This document shows positions 1-7,332 of a stretch of 64,000 nucleotides of DNA, piece after piece. Below the pieces are notes generated by a model. That model had not been told where the DNA came from and did not search any database. It was given only the letters and a program-made list of their open reading frames with translations. Each line of letters opens with the position of its first letter. Positions within the stretch are counted from its first letter, which is position 1. The position numbers were made by a program, and so were the translations under genes. The DNA comes from VRUE01 sp963702705 (GTDB taxonomy: Bacteria > Actinomycetota > Thermoleophilia > Solirubrobacterales > 70-9): positions 310,001 through 374,000 of the forward strand of contig CAVPDR010000007.1 in assembly GCA_963702705.1 (NCBI GenBank), written 5' to 3'.

Positions 1-629
1 CCGGCGGTGCCGCTGGAGCACGAGCTTCCCGGCTTGACCGTCGCCGGCGGCAATTTGACCCCCGCGCTCGGCTTGAGCACTTCTTCCGCGCCTTTCTGCG
101 ATTCGGCTTCCTTCTTCAGCGCGGCTTTGTCCGGTTTTTTCGACTTGGCGTTCGCGCCCCCGCCGCCGATGTTGCCTTCGCCTTTGCCGGTCGAGGCCGT
201 CGCCGTTTCCGCGCCGCCCCCGGCGGGCACCTTGATGATCTGCGCGGCGGCTGGGGTGGAGGCGCTCGAGTCATTGCCCGAGCGCCCGATCAGGACGCCG
301 ACGCCCATCGCCAGGATCAGTGTGCCGACGCCGGCGATCAGGGCGGCGTTGGCGGAGACGCCCCGCCGCTTGGTCTTGGTCGGCGGCGCGGCAGCAGCGG
401 TTTTCGGCTGCTTCATCGCGTCCATGAAGGTGACGGCGTTCATGAAGGGCAGGCGCGGTTCGCCGCAGCGCTGACCGCAGTGCAGGCAGTAGCGCTGATC
501 GGGCGCGACAGCGGTGCCGCAGGAAGGGCACTGCTCCCCGGCCGTCGCCACCAGCGGGTGATGCACCTCCGTCGCCGGACTGGTCCCGGTCGGGGCCTCG
601 GATGCGTTGAGGGCGTTGGTCTGGTCCAT
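1..629 (-). CDS. Zinc-ribbon single-pass membrane protein (3' end beyond window)
   Basis: The reading frame opens at ATG 629 and runs off the window start, so only about 209 residues are visible. Residues 34-51 hold a C-x2-C-x10-C-x2-C zinc ribbon (CPSCG ... YCLHCG). A basic stretch (KTKRR, about 85-89) precedes one membrane helix at about 93-114. The rest is Gly/Ala/Lys-rich low complexity, probably a linker to an external domain lying outside the window. The divergent neighbour at 720 has a near-copy of the zinc ribbon and the same ribbon-helix-linker plan, so the two look like paralogous N-terminal modules. Function unknown. The topology (ribbon inside, tail outside) is inferred from the positive-inside rule. 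Confidence 0.7.
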   Translation of the reverse strand, partial: MDQTNALNASEAPTGTSPATEVHHPLVATAGEQCPSCGTAVAPDQRYCLHCGQRCGEPRLPFMNAVTFMDAMKQPKTAAAAPPTKTKRRGVSANAALIAGVGTLILAMGVGVLIGRSGNDSSASTPAAAQIIKVPAGGGAETATASTGKGEGNIGGGGANAKSKKPDKAALKKEAESQKGAEEVLKPSAGVKLPPATVKPGSSCSSGTA

Positions 630-719
630 CCGTGTGCAGGCATCGTCATCGCCACCGTCCATCCAGATGTTTACGTGTTGTAAAGAACCTGAACTGTGTA
701 AGGCCCGGCCTTCACATCT

Positions 720-2429
720 GTGTCACATCTGGCCGCCCGTGCGGCGCCAGACTTCAGCGCGGTGACGATTTCCAATGACGGTGACGGTCTCGGCGGAGGC
801 CGGGATTCGAGTTGCTCGGGCTGCGGGACCCGCCTGGCTCCCAGCCAGCGCTACTGCCTGGAGTGCGGTGAGCGCCGCGGACCGCTGCCCGCGGGAGTGG
901 CCAGATGGCTCTCGATCGTGCCGGTGGAGGTCGCGACCGAGACCGGCGGAGACCTCGCGCCGACCGCGGCGGCGGCAAACGACGAGGCGCCGGCGAATCG
1001 CTACATGCCCGAGCCGCGCACCGCGGCCGTGGCGGTGATGTGCCTGCTCGCCTTCGGCGTCCTGCTCGGCGGGCTCACGGGGCCGGCCGCCCAAAGCGCC
1101 GGGATCGCGCCGATCGTCCTTTACACCAGCGCAGAAGCGCCGGCAGCGCCAAGCCCGGCGCCGGTCGAAACGGCCGCGGCGCCAGTCGAAGCGCCGGCCG
1201 CGATCGCCTCGACCGCTCCGGAAGCCGCGCTGCCGGCCGCCCCGGCGGCGGCCGAACCCGCCCCGGCGCCGGCGCCGAAAAAACCCCCGCTGGAACTCCC
1301 CGAAGAACCGACCCTGCCACCGGTCCAACACGTCTTCGTGATCGTGCTCGCCGACCACGGCTTCGAAGAAACGTTCGGGCCGAGCTCGACCGTGCCCTAC
1401 ATGGCCAAAACGCTGCCTGAAAAGGGCGAGCTGCTCACCAACTACTACGCCGTAACCAGCGGTGACCTGGCCAACGAGATCGCTTTGCTCAGCGGCCAGG
1501 GCCCCAACCCGGCCACCGCGGCGAACTGCCCCGAATACAAGGACTTTGCCAGCCCGACCCTGAGCGCCGTCGGGCAGGCCGAAGGCGAAGGCTGCCTCTA
1601 CCCGGCTGAGACGCCGACCCTGCCGGGCCAGCTCGTGACGGCGAAAAAAAGCTGGAAGGCCTACGTCGAGGGGATCGACAACGGGGGGGCGGGGCAGCCG
1701 ACCAGCTGCCGGCATCCGGGACCGGGCGAAGCCGACGGCGCCCAGGTGCCGCTCCCCGGCGATCCGTACGAGACCTGGCGCAATCCGTTCGTCTACTTCC
1801 ACGCGATCGTCGACGGCCCCGAATGCGCCGAACGCGACGTCGGCCTCGAACAGCTCAGCCTCGACCTGAAGAAAGAAGCCAGCACCCCGTCCCTCTCCTA
1901 CATCGTGCCCAGCGCCTGCCACGACGGCGGCGAAGCGCCGTGCGAACCGGGCGCGCCGGCCGGGCTGGCGGCGGCCCAGCCCTTCCTCGAAGCCACGATC
2001 GCCGCAATCGAAGCCTCGCCCGCCTACAAAAAATCCGGCCTGATCGCGATCACCTCGGCCCAGGCTCGTCAGGACACGCCGGAACCAGACACCAGCGCCT
2101 GCTGCGGCACGCCGGAATACCCGAACCTGCCCGCCCCCGAAGCGGTGCCACCGGTCAACGGACCGGTCAAAGAAAGCGGCGGCGGCGGCAGGGTGGGGAT
2201 GCTCCTGCTCTCACCCTTCGTCGAAGCGGGCACGGTCGACGAAACCGGCTACTACAACCACTTCTCGTTCCTGCTCAGCGTCGGCGAACTGCTCGGAGTC
2301 ACGCCGCCGCCAGGCTACGCCGCCGAACCGTCGCTGACGGCCTTCGACAGCACGGTCTTCAACGCCGGCGAAGAAACCCTTCCGGCTACGCTTTCTCGGG
2401 CTCCGGCCCGGGCAGCCCCGACTCGCTGA
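720..2429 (+). CDS. Zinc-ribbon-anchored phosphoesterase-family protein
   Basis: 569 residues from GTG 720; a GTG at 762 is an alternative start. Order: zinc ribbon with Cys 32, 35, 46 and 49; membrane helix at about 100-120; a long Ala/Pro linker; then from about 203 a domain resembling the AcpA/phospholipase C phosphoesterase family (HVFVIVLADHGFEETFG, later YYAVTSGDLANEIALLSG). Where that family normally has a metal-binding ENxxxD-type motif, this protein reads ADHGFEE, so hydrolase activity is doubtful. The catalytic part should lie outside the membrane. The last 44 bases overlap the convergent transporter gene. The family assignment is fairly secure; the substrate is unknown. Confidence 0.72.
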   Translation: MSHLAARAAPDFSAVTISNDGDGLGGGRDSSCSGCGTRLAPSQRYCLECGERRGPLPAGVARWLSIVPVEVATETGGDLAPTAAAANDEAPANRYMPEPRTAAVAVMCLLAFGVLLGGLTGPAAQSAGIAPIVLYTSAEAPAAPSPAPVETAAAPVEAPAAIASTAPEAALPAAPAAAEPAPAPAPKKPPLELPEEPTLPPVQHVFVIVLADHGFEETFGPSSTVPYMAKTLPEKGELLTNYYAVTSGDLANEIALLSGQGPNPATAANCPEYKDFASPTLSAVGQAEGEGCLYPAETPTLPGQLVTAKKSWKAYVEGIDNGGAGQPTSCRHPGPGEADGAQVPLPGDPYETWRNPFVYFHAIVDGPECAERDVGLEQLSLDLKKEASTPSLSYIVPSACHDGGEAPCEPGAPAGLAAAQPFLEATIAAIEASPAYKKSGLIAITSAQARQDTPEPDTSACCGTPEYPNLPAPEAVPPVNGPVKESGGGGRVGMLLLSPFVEAGTVDETGYYNHFSFLLSVGELLGVTPPPGYAAEPSLTAFDSTVFNAGEETLPATLSRAPARAAPTR

Positions 2430-4530
2430 TCCCGAAGCGCTGGTGCAGGCGCCGCAGCGGCCGCGGTGCCCACCAGTTCCATTTGCCGAGCAGCTCCATC
2501 AGCGAGGGGACGAGCAGCGCCCGGACGATGCTGGCGTCGATCAGGACGGCGAGGGCGGTGCCGACGCCGTTCTCCTTGATGAAGATGACCTGGGAGGTGG
2601 CGAAGGCGAACATCGCGACGGCGAAGAGCAGGGCGGCGGCGGTGACGATGCGGCCGGTCCGCTCGAGACCGATCGCCACGCACTCGGAGTCCGAGGCGCC
2701 GTTGTCGCGCGCCTCCTTGATCCGCGAGAGCAGGAAAACGGCGTAGTCGGTGGAGAGGCCGAAGGCGACGGCGAAGAGCAGGATCGGCATCGTCTGCTCG
2801 ATCGCTCCCGGGCTGGTGTAGTCGAGGAAGCCCTCGAAGCGGCCGTCCTGGAAGATCAGCACCAGCAGGCCGAAGACGGCGCTGAGGTTGAGGAAGTTCA
2901 TCAGCAGCGACTTGATCGGCAGGATCACCGAGCCGGTCATCAGGAAGAGGATCGTCAGCGTCGCGACGACGATGATCCCGAGCACGATCGGCAGGTGGCT
3001 GGCAAGGCTCGACTGCAGGTCGACGAAGTCGGCGGTTGCGCCGCCGACCAGCGCCGTGGTCCCGGGCGGCGGTTGCAGGTCGCGAATCTGCTTCACGGTC
3101 GTCTGGCTGGCGCCGGAGACGAAGGGGTGGCTCGAGACCACCTGCAGCGCCGTCACGCCCCCCTTGAGGCGCAGCGGCGGGTTGACTTCGGCAACGCCCG
3201 GCACCCGGCGCACCTGCGCCGCGAAGCGCGTCGCCGCCGCCGGCCCGCCGCCTTCGACGTCGACCCAGATCGGCGTTTCGCGGTAGGGCGGGAATTCACT
3301 GCTGACCGCGTCGTAGGCCCGGCGGGCGCTGGCCGAGGTCGGCAGCACGGTCGGGTCGACGGTGTTGAACTTGATCCCGAAGAAGGGGATGCCCATCGCG
3401 ATCAGCAGGGCGGCGCTGAGCGTCGCCACCGGCACCGGCCGGCGCATGACGAAGCGCGAAAGCCGGTACCAGAAGCCGCTCTCGTCGGGCCGCGCGTCGG
3501 CCTCGGCGCGGCGCTGCAGGAAGCGCGGCGCCAGCGAGTTGACCCGGCTGCCGAGCAGGGTCAGCACCGCCGGCAGCACGGTGAGCGAGATCAGCGCTGC
3601 GAACAGGGCCACCAGGGCGCCGCCGAGGCCCATCGAGTAGAGGAAGCGCTGGGGGAAGACGAGCAGCGAGGCGAGCGCCGCGCTGACCGTCAGCGAGGAG
3701 AAGAAGACGGTGCGCCCGGCGGTCGCGAGCACGCGTCGCATCGCCGCCAGCCCCGGCCCGTCCTTGGCTATCTCCTCGCGATAGCGGGAGACGACGAAGA
3801 GGCTGTAGTCGATCGCCAGCCCCAGTCCCAGCGCCGTGGTCAGGTTGAGGGCGAAGATCGAGATCGAGCCGACCTCGCTGGCGAGGCGCAGGATGAGGAA
3901 GGTGCCGACGATCGCCAGGCCGCCGATCATCAGCGGCAGCGCCGAGGCGACGAGGCTGCGGAAGAAGAGGAAGGAGAGCAGGAAGAGCAGCGGGAAGGCG
4001 AGCATCTCGGCCATCCGCAGGTCCTTCTCGACCTGCTTGTTGACCTGCTCCTGGGCGACCGCGGCGCCGCCGACGACGACGCCCGGATGGCTCGACAGCT
4101 GCTCGGCGATGTCAGCGCCGGTTTCCTGCCACGCTTTGTCGTCGAAGGTCTTCAACGTGACCGCGAAGTAGGTCGAGTGCCGGTCTTTGGAGACGAAGAC
4201 GGGGGAGTGGGTGTCGTAGTAGCCGGTGACCGAGTTGACGTCGGCGCGGCGCCGCACACTGCGCTCGAGCGCCTCGACCCGGGCGCGCGTCGCCGGAGCG
4301 GAGATCGGTGCGTCCTTGACGATCGCCAGCACCGCCGGGATCTTCAGCCCGGCGTCGTGCAGTCGTTCCCTCGATTCGACCGTCTCCGTTGCCGGATCGT
4401 CGGCGCCGTAGGGGTCGAGCCGGCTGGCGACCGAGCCGCCGAGGGCGGCGGCAACGAGGAAGAAGAGGATCGCGAAGAGACCGACGCGGCGGGCGTTGCC
4501 GTCGGCGAGGCGGGCGAGGGCGTCGAACAT
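2386..4530 (-). CDS. MmpL/RND-family membrane transporter
   Basis: 714 residues from ATG 4530 (MFDALARLADGN), preceded by a strong AAAGGAG ribosome site; an upstream in-frame start at 4602 falls inside padR and is less likely. The architecture is the duplicated MMPL plan: a first helix, an extracytoplasmic loop, five helices (including LGLGLAIDYSLFVVSRYREE), then a second copy with FGLSTDYAVFLLSRIKEARD. Members of the family export lipids or drugs using the proton gradient. The start codon overlaps the padR stop (TGATG), so the two are translationally coupled, and PadR probably controls this transporter. Substrate unknown. Confidence 0.9.
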   Translation of the reverse strand: MFDALARLADGNARRVGLFAILFFLVAAALGGSVASRLDPYGADDPATETVESRERLHDAGLKIPAVLAIVKDAPISAPATRARVEALERSVRRRADVNSVTGYYDTHSPVFVSKDRHSTYFAVTLKTFDDKAWQETGADIAEQLSSHPGVVVGGAAVAQEQVNKQVEKDLRMAEMLAFPLLFLLSFLFFRSLVASALPLMIGGLAIVGTFLILRLASEVGSISIFALNLTTALGLGLAIDYSLFVVSRYREEIAKDGPGLAAMRRVLATAGRTVFFSSLTVSAALASLLVFPQRFLYSMGLGGALVALFAALISLTVLPAVLTLLGSRVNSLAPRFLQRRAEADARPDESGFWYRLSRFVMRRPVPVATLSAALLIAMGIPFFGIKFNTVDPTVLPTSASARRAYDAVSSEFPPYRETPIWVDVEGGGPAAATRFAAQVRRVPGVAEVNPPLRLKGGVTALQVVSSHPFVSGASQTTVKQIRDLQPPPGTTALVGGATADFVDLQSSLASHLPIVLGIIVVATLTILFLMTGSVILPIKSLLMNFLNLSAVFGLLVLIFQDGRFEGFLDYTSPGAIEQTMPILLFAVAFGLSTDYAVFLLSRIKEARDNGASDSECVAIGLERTGRIVTAAALLFAVAMFAFATSQVIFIKENGVGTALAVLIDASIVRALLVPSLMELLGKWNWWAPRPLRRLHQRFGISESGLPGPEPEKA

Positions 4531-5087
4531 CAATTGCTCCTTTCGCGGCGGGCGGGGTCGAGGAGGCTGGCCTCCATCCGCTCGCACCAGTCGGCGAACC
4601 ACTCGTTGAACTCGATCCCGCCCTGCAGCACCATCAGCGGGTAGGGGTCTTCGTTTTCATCCAGCTTCCGCTGTGCTTGCGGTTCCATCTCGTGCAGTCG
4701 CTGCGCGACCCCGAGCCGATGCTCGCGCATCCAGCGCAGGGTCTCGGCCGCCTGCTCGGGAGGAAGCACGCCGGAGAAGAACACCTTCAGCAACCCTTCC
4801 TCGCGCATCTCGAACGTCTGCGGGGGCCGCTGCAGCCAGTCGACCAGGGCTTTCTCCCCGTCGCCGGTGATCGCATAGAGCGTGCGCTTGCGATCCCCCC
4901 GCGGCGAGTCGACACCCTCCACCAAGCCCGCCTCGGAGAGCCGTTTCAGCTCCGGGTAGATCTGCCCGTAGCTTGCGGCCCAGAAGAACCGGGTCGTCTC
5001 GTCGACCAGGGCCTTGATCTCATAGCCGGAGCGCGGCTCGCGGCTGACCATGCCGAGAATCACGTAGGCGGTCGGGCTCAGCTCCAT
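4530..5087 (-). CDS. PadR-family transcriptional regulator
   Basis: 185 residues from ATG 5087 (MELSPTAYVILGMV). The longer frame up to 5171 would run through the operator and is rejected as the start. The N-terminal winged helix shows the typical PadR run SGYEIKALVDE ... FWAASYGQIYPELKRLSEAGLVE followed by the wing GDRKRTLYAIT. The C-terminal half is a helical PadR_C/vinyl_4_reductase-type dimerisation domain ending at about residue 180. It is the first gene of a two-gene operon with the MmpL transporter, as in LmrR-type efflux control. A palindrome lies just upstream, so autoregulation is likely. The ligand is unknown. Confidence 0.9.
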   Translation of the reverse strand: MELSPTAYVILGMVSREPRSGYEIKALVDETTRFFWAASYGQIYPELKRLSEAGLVEGVDSPRGDRKRTLYAITGDGEKALVDWLQRPPQTFEMREEGLLKVFFSGVLPPEQAAETLRWMREHRLGVAQRLHEMEPQAQRKLDENEDPYPLMVLQGGIEFNEWFADWCERMEASLLDPARRERSN

Positions 5088-5097
5088 CGGGCAAATA

Positions 5098-5116
5098 ATA
5101 TATCGCCCAGATATAT
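5098..5116. promoter_or_regulatory. Putative PadR operator (7-5-7 inverted repeat)
   Basis: A perfect inverted repeat, ATATATC then five bases then GATATAT, sits 10 bases upstream of the padR start codon in an AT-rich patch that contrasts with the GC-rich surroundings. Its position over the expected ribosome site or promoter suits repression of padR-mmpL. The assignment to PadR is inference from position and from the AT-rich palindromes typical of this family. Confidence 0.55.
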
Positions 5117-5206
5117 CTATTTGCGTGATCTGGAGCACATTCAGGCAGTTGCTATCCTCTATATAAATCAACTATTGAATTAAGGGTTAAAAACTAGGTA
5201 GATCTG

Positions 5207-5504
5207 ATGCCCATAGTTGACACGAAAGAGCTCATGTCGATCTCCGATGCCGGCAAGGCGGGCATCTCGGCGCTCGTCAAAGCGGCTGAGCAGGGCGAGA
5301 AGCGAGTGTTGATGCGCAACAGCAAGCCGGTTGCGGCGATTGTCAGCATCGACGCGCTCGAACGCACCGAGGAAGCTCGAGGAGCGCCTCCTGGACGTCT
5401 CGCTTGCCCTCACCCGCCTTCTCACCGCCAGCGAGCGGCGGCATTCCCTCGACGACGTGCTCGATCGCTTCGGCTTTACCCGTGATGAGCTGGAAGAGGG
5501 CTAA
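5207..5504 (+). CDS. Phd/YefM-type antitoxin, apparently frameshifted
   Basis: From ATG 5207 the protein matches the Phd/YefM antitoxin fold (MPIVDTKELMSISDAGKAG, then RVLMRNSKPVAAIVSIDALE). After about residue 55 this frame becomes Arg/Pro-rich and stops at 5485. The next forward frame, from about 5373, instead encodes a normal acidic antitoxin tail (LEERLLDVSLALTRLL ... SLDDVLDRFGFTRDELEEG) and stops at 5502-5504, three bases before the toxin start. A single-base change between about 5351 and 5373 therefore splits the gene. It may be a real mutation or a sequence error. The tail would normally neutralise the toxin. Confidence 0.72.
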
Positions 5505-5507
5505 GCG

Positions 5508-5915
5508 GTGTCGGTCCGGGTTGAGTTGATAGACGATGCGATCGCCGACCTCGCCAAGCACATTGAGAGCGGCAGGCTCAAGGCGTTCTTCAAAAAGCTT
5601 CTGGAGATAGAAGCCAAAGGCTCGCAGGCGGGCGAGCCGCTCGGTCGGGATCTTGTCGGTTGGCGCAAGATCACGGTTGGGCATCGAGATTGGCGCATCG
5701 TCTTCCGGGTCGACAAGGCCGAGAGCGTGGCGACGGTTTGCGTGATCGGGGATAGAGACGACGGAGCTTGCTATGAAGAGGCGAAGAAGAGAGCCGACCA
5801 CGTGGACAACGCCGATGCGGCGAGCCTTGCCGAATCGATGATGGAGCTGTTCGGCAGCCGCAAGGAACGCAAGGCCGCCCAGAGGCGCAGGGCGGCGGAA
5901 TCAGCAAAGAACTGA
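5508..5915 (+). CDS. RelE/ParE-superfamily toxin with C-terminal extension
   Basis: 135 residues from GTG 5508, three bases after the shifted-frame antitoxin stop. Residues 1-90 follow the RelE/ParE/HigB fold: a helical start (DDAIADLAKHIESGRLKAFFKKLLEIE), a GRDLVGWRKITVGHRDWRIVFRVD strand pair with the basic residues typical of mRNA-cleaving members, then VCVIGDRDDGACYEEAKKR. Members usually end at about 85-95 residues; here a further 40 basic and Ala-rich residues follow. Pairing with the upstream Phd-like gene supports a type II toxin-antitoxin unit. Whether it cleaves mRNA or inhibits gyrase cannot be told from sequence alone. Confidence 0.75.
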   Translation: MSVRVELIDDAIADLAKHIESGRLKAFFKKLLEIEAKGSQAGEPLGRDLVGWRKITVGHRDWRIVFRVDKAESVATVCVIGDRDDGACYEEAKKRADHVDNADAASLAESMMELFGSRKERKAAQRRRAAESAKN

Positions 5916-5923
5916 GGACAGAG

Positions 5924-6157
5924 ATGCCGATCGACCAGAGCAAGATGGGACAGGTGGTGACGGCGCAGATGGAGGCGCTGGAAGCCGATTACGGCGAGGA
6001 TTGCCAGATCGGCGACGTCTGCACGATCGTCGAGGTCGTCGGCCCCCACGGTTCCCACGTCCGCGTGCGGACAAGCGACATGCGCCCCCACATGGCCCTC
6101 GGCCTGATCCGCATGGCCGAGCACGCGATGCTCGGCAACCTCGGCGGCTCCGAGTAA
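5924..6157 (+). CDS. Small conserved-looking protein of unknown function
   Basis: 77 residues from ATG 5924, with GAGGACAGAG just upstream as a plausible ribosome site, eight bases after the toxin stop. The protein is soluble, slightly acidic and free of Cys. A helical start (SKMGQVVTAQMEALEADYG) is followed by a beta-rich core (CTIVEVVGPHGSHVRVRTS) and a Met-rich helix (DMRPHMALGLIRMAEHAML). Codon use is normal for the window, so it is probably a real gene. I do not recognise the family. It may be co-transcribed with the toxin, or may simply lie next to it. Confidence 0.5.
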   Translation: MPIDQSKMGQVVTAQMEALEADYGEDCQIGDVCTIVEVVGPHGSHVRVRTSDMRPHMALGLIRMAEHAMLGNLGGSE

Positions 6158-6162
6158 CGGTC

Positions 6163-7272
6163 CTAGCCCAGCTCGGCAACCAGGGCGCTGACCACTTCCG
6201 GGTCGAACTGCGTGCCGGCGCTGGCATGAAGCTCGCGGATCGCGGCGTCCTTGGGCATCGCCCGGCGGTAGGAGCGATCTGAGGTCATCGCGTGGTAGGC
6301 GTCGCAGGCGGCGATGATCATCGCGCCGCGGGGAATTTCGTCTCCGCGCAGGCCGTCCGGGTAGCCGCCACCGTCGACCCGCTCGTGGGCCGAGCGGACC
6401 AGGGGCGCTACCGGAGCGAGGAAGGGGATGCGCTCCAACATGCGGGCGCCGATCGCTGTGTGGGTGTCCATCTTCTGTCGCTCCTTGGAGGTCAGCGGTC
6501 CCTTCTTGCGCAGCAGCTCACCCGGCACGCCGATCTTGCCGACGTCGTGCAGCAGGGCGCCGTAGCGCAGGCGGTCCAGCTCGGGCCCGCCGATTCCCAT
6601 CCGCTCGCCGACCGCGACCGTCAGGTCGGCGACCTCGTTGGCGTGGTCGGCGGTGTAGGCGTCCTGCAGCTCGACCGCGTCGGCGAGAACGCCGAGCGTG
6701 GTGAGGAAGGCGCCCTCGAGCTCGTCGACGAGCTGGCAGCGGTAGATCGCCGAGCCGACCTGGCCGGCGACGATGTGGGCGAGCAGCAGGTCCTCGTCGG
6801 CGAAGGCGTCCTGCTCCACCTGCTCGAGGTTCATCACGCCCCAGATCGAGCCGGCGACGCGGATCGGCAGCGACAGCTCCGAGCCGGGATCGGTGCGGGG
6901 ATTGCGATCCAGGTAGTCGGAGTCGAGCCGGGTGTCGTTGACCATCACCGCCTCGCCGGTCCGCGCGACGCGCCCGTTGACGCCGACCTCGACCGGCTGC
7001 ACCATGGCGAGGAAGTCATCGGACCCCTCCGCCAGCGGGCCGGCCCCGGCGACGACCCGCAGCGAGCCGTCGGGATCGAGCCGCTGCACCACCGCCAGGT
7101 AGTAGTCGAAGGAGTCGTGCAGCTCGCGCACCGCCGCCGCCGCGACGTCCTCGATGCTGTGGGCGTGGGCGAGGCTGGTCGCGAGGCGACTGCCGACGAG
7201 GAGCCGCTCGTCCTGGCCGCCGCCCCCCGCCGCCGCAATCGCCATCGGTATGTCAGCCGTGCCCGGCTCCAT
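6163..7272 (-). CDS. GAF-HD-GYP domain protein (cyclic-di-GMP phosphodiesterase-like)
   Basis: 369 residues from ATG 7272; ATG 7245 (MAIAAAGGGG) is an alternative start. A GAF domain covers about 25-175 (LATSLAHAHSIEDVAAAAV to FADEDLLLAHIVAGQVGSAIY). An HD-GYP domain follows, with LQDAYTADHANEVADL, the metal pair in LLHDVGKIGVP, and HERVDGGGYPDGL as the GYP signature. Such proteins hydrolyse cyclic-di-GMP or related signals under control of the GAF sensor. No diguanylate cyclase gene is visible in the window. The gene is divergent from lysC across 60 bases, a position without clear functional meaning. Confidence 0.85.
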   Translation of the reverse strand: MEPGTADIPMAIAAAGGGGQDERLLVGSRLATSLAHAHSIEDVAAAAVRELHDSFDYYLAVVQRLDPDGSLRVVAGAGPLAEGSDDFLAMVQPVEVGVNGRVARTGEAVMVNDTRLDSDYLDRNPRTDPGSELSLPIRVAGSIWGVMNLEQVEQDAFADEDLLLAHIVAGQVGSAIYRCQLVDELEGAFLTTLGVLADAVELQDAYTADHANEVADLTVAVGERMGIGGPELDRLRYGALLHDVGKIGVPGELLRKKGPLTSKERQKMDTHTAIGARMLERIPFLAPVAPLVRSAHERVDGGGYPDGLRGDEIPRGAMIIAACDAYHAMTSDRSYRRAMPKDAAIRELHASAGTQFDPEVVSALVAELG

Positions 7273-7332
7273 GTTGAGCGCACATCGGCACGGCTGCGGC
7301 GTGCCTTTAGGGCCGACTATCCTCAACCTTCT

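Noticed and set aside
723..1922. Long minus-strand frame opposite the phosphoesterase gene
   Set aside because: Low-complexity Arg/Gly composition with no motif; the plus strand carries recognisable domains.
2443..4644. A 733-codon open frame on the plus strand opposite the MmpL gene
   Set aside because: It is Arg/Gly/Asp/Gln-rich, has no domain and is a GC-driven shadow of the real minus-strand gene.
6292..7332. Upstream extension of lysC
   Set aside because: The residues before ATG 7333 are the complement of the GAF-HD-GYP gene and unlike aspartate kinase.
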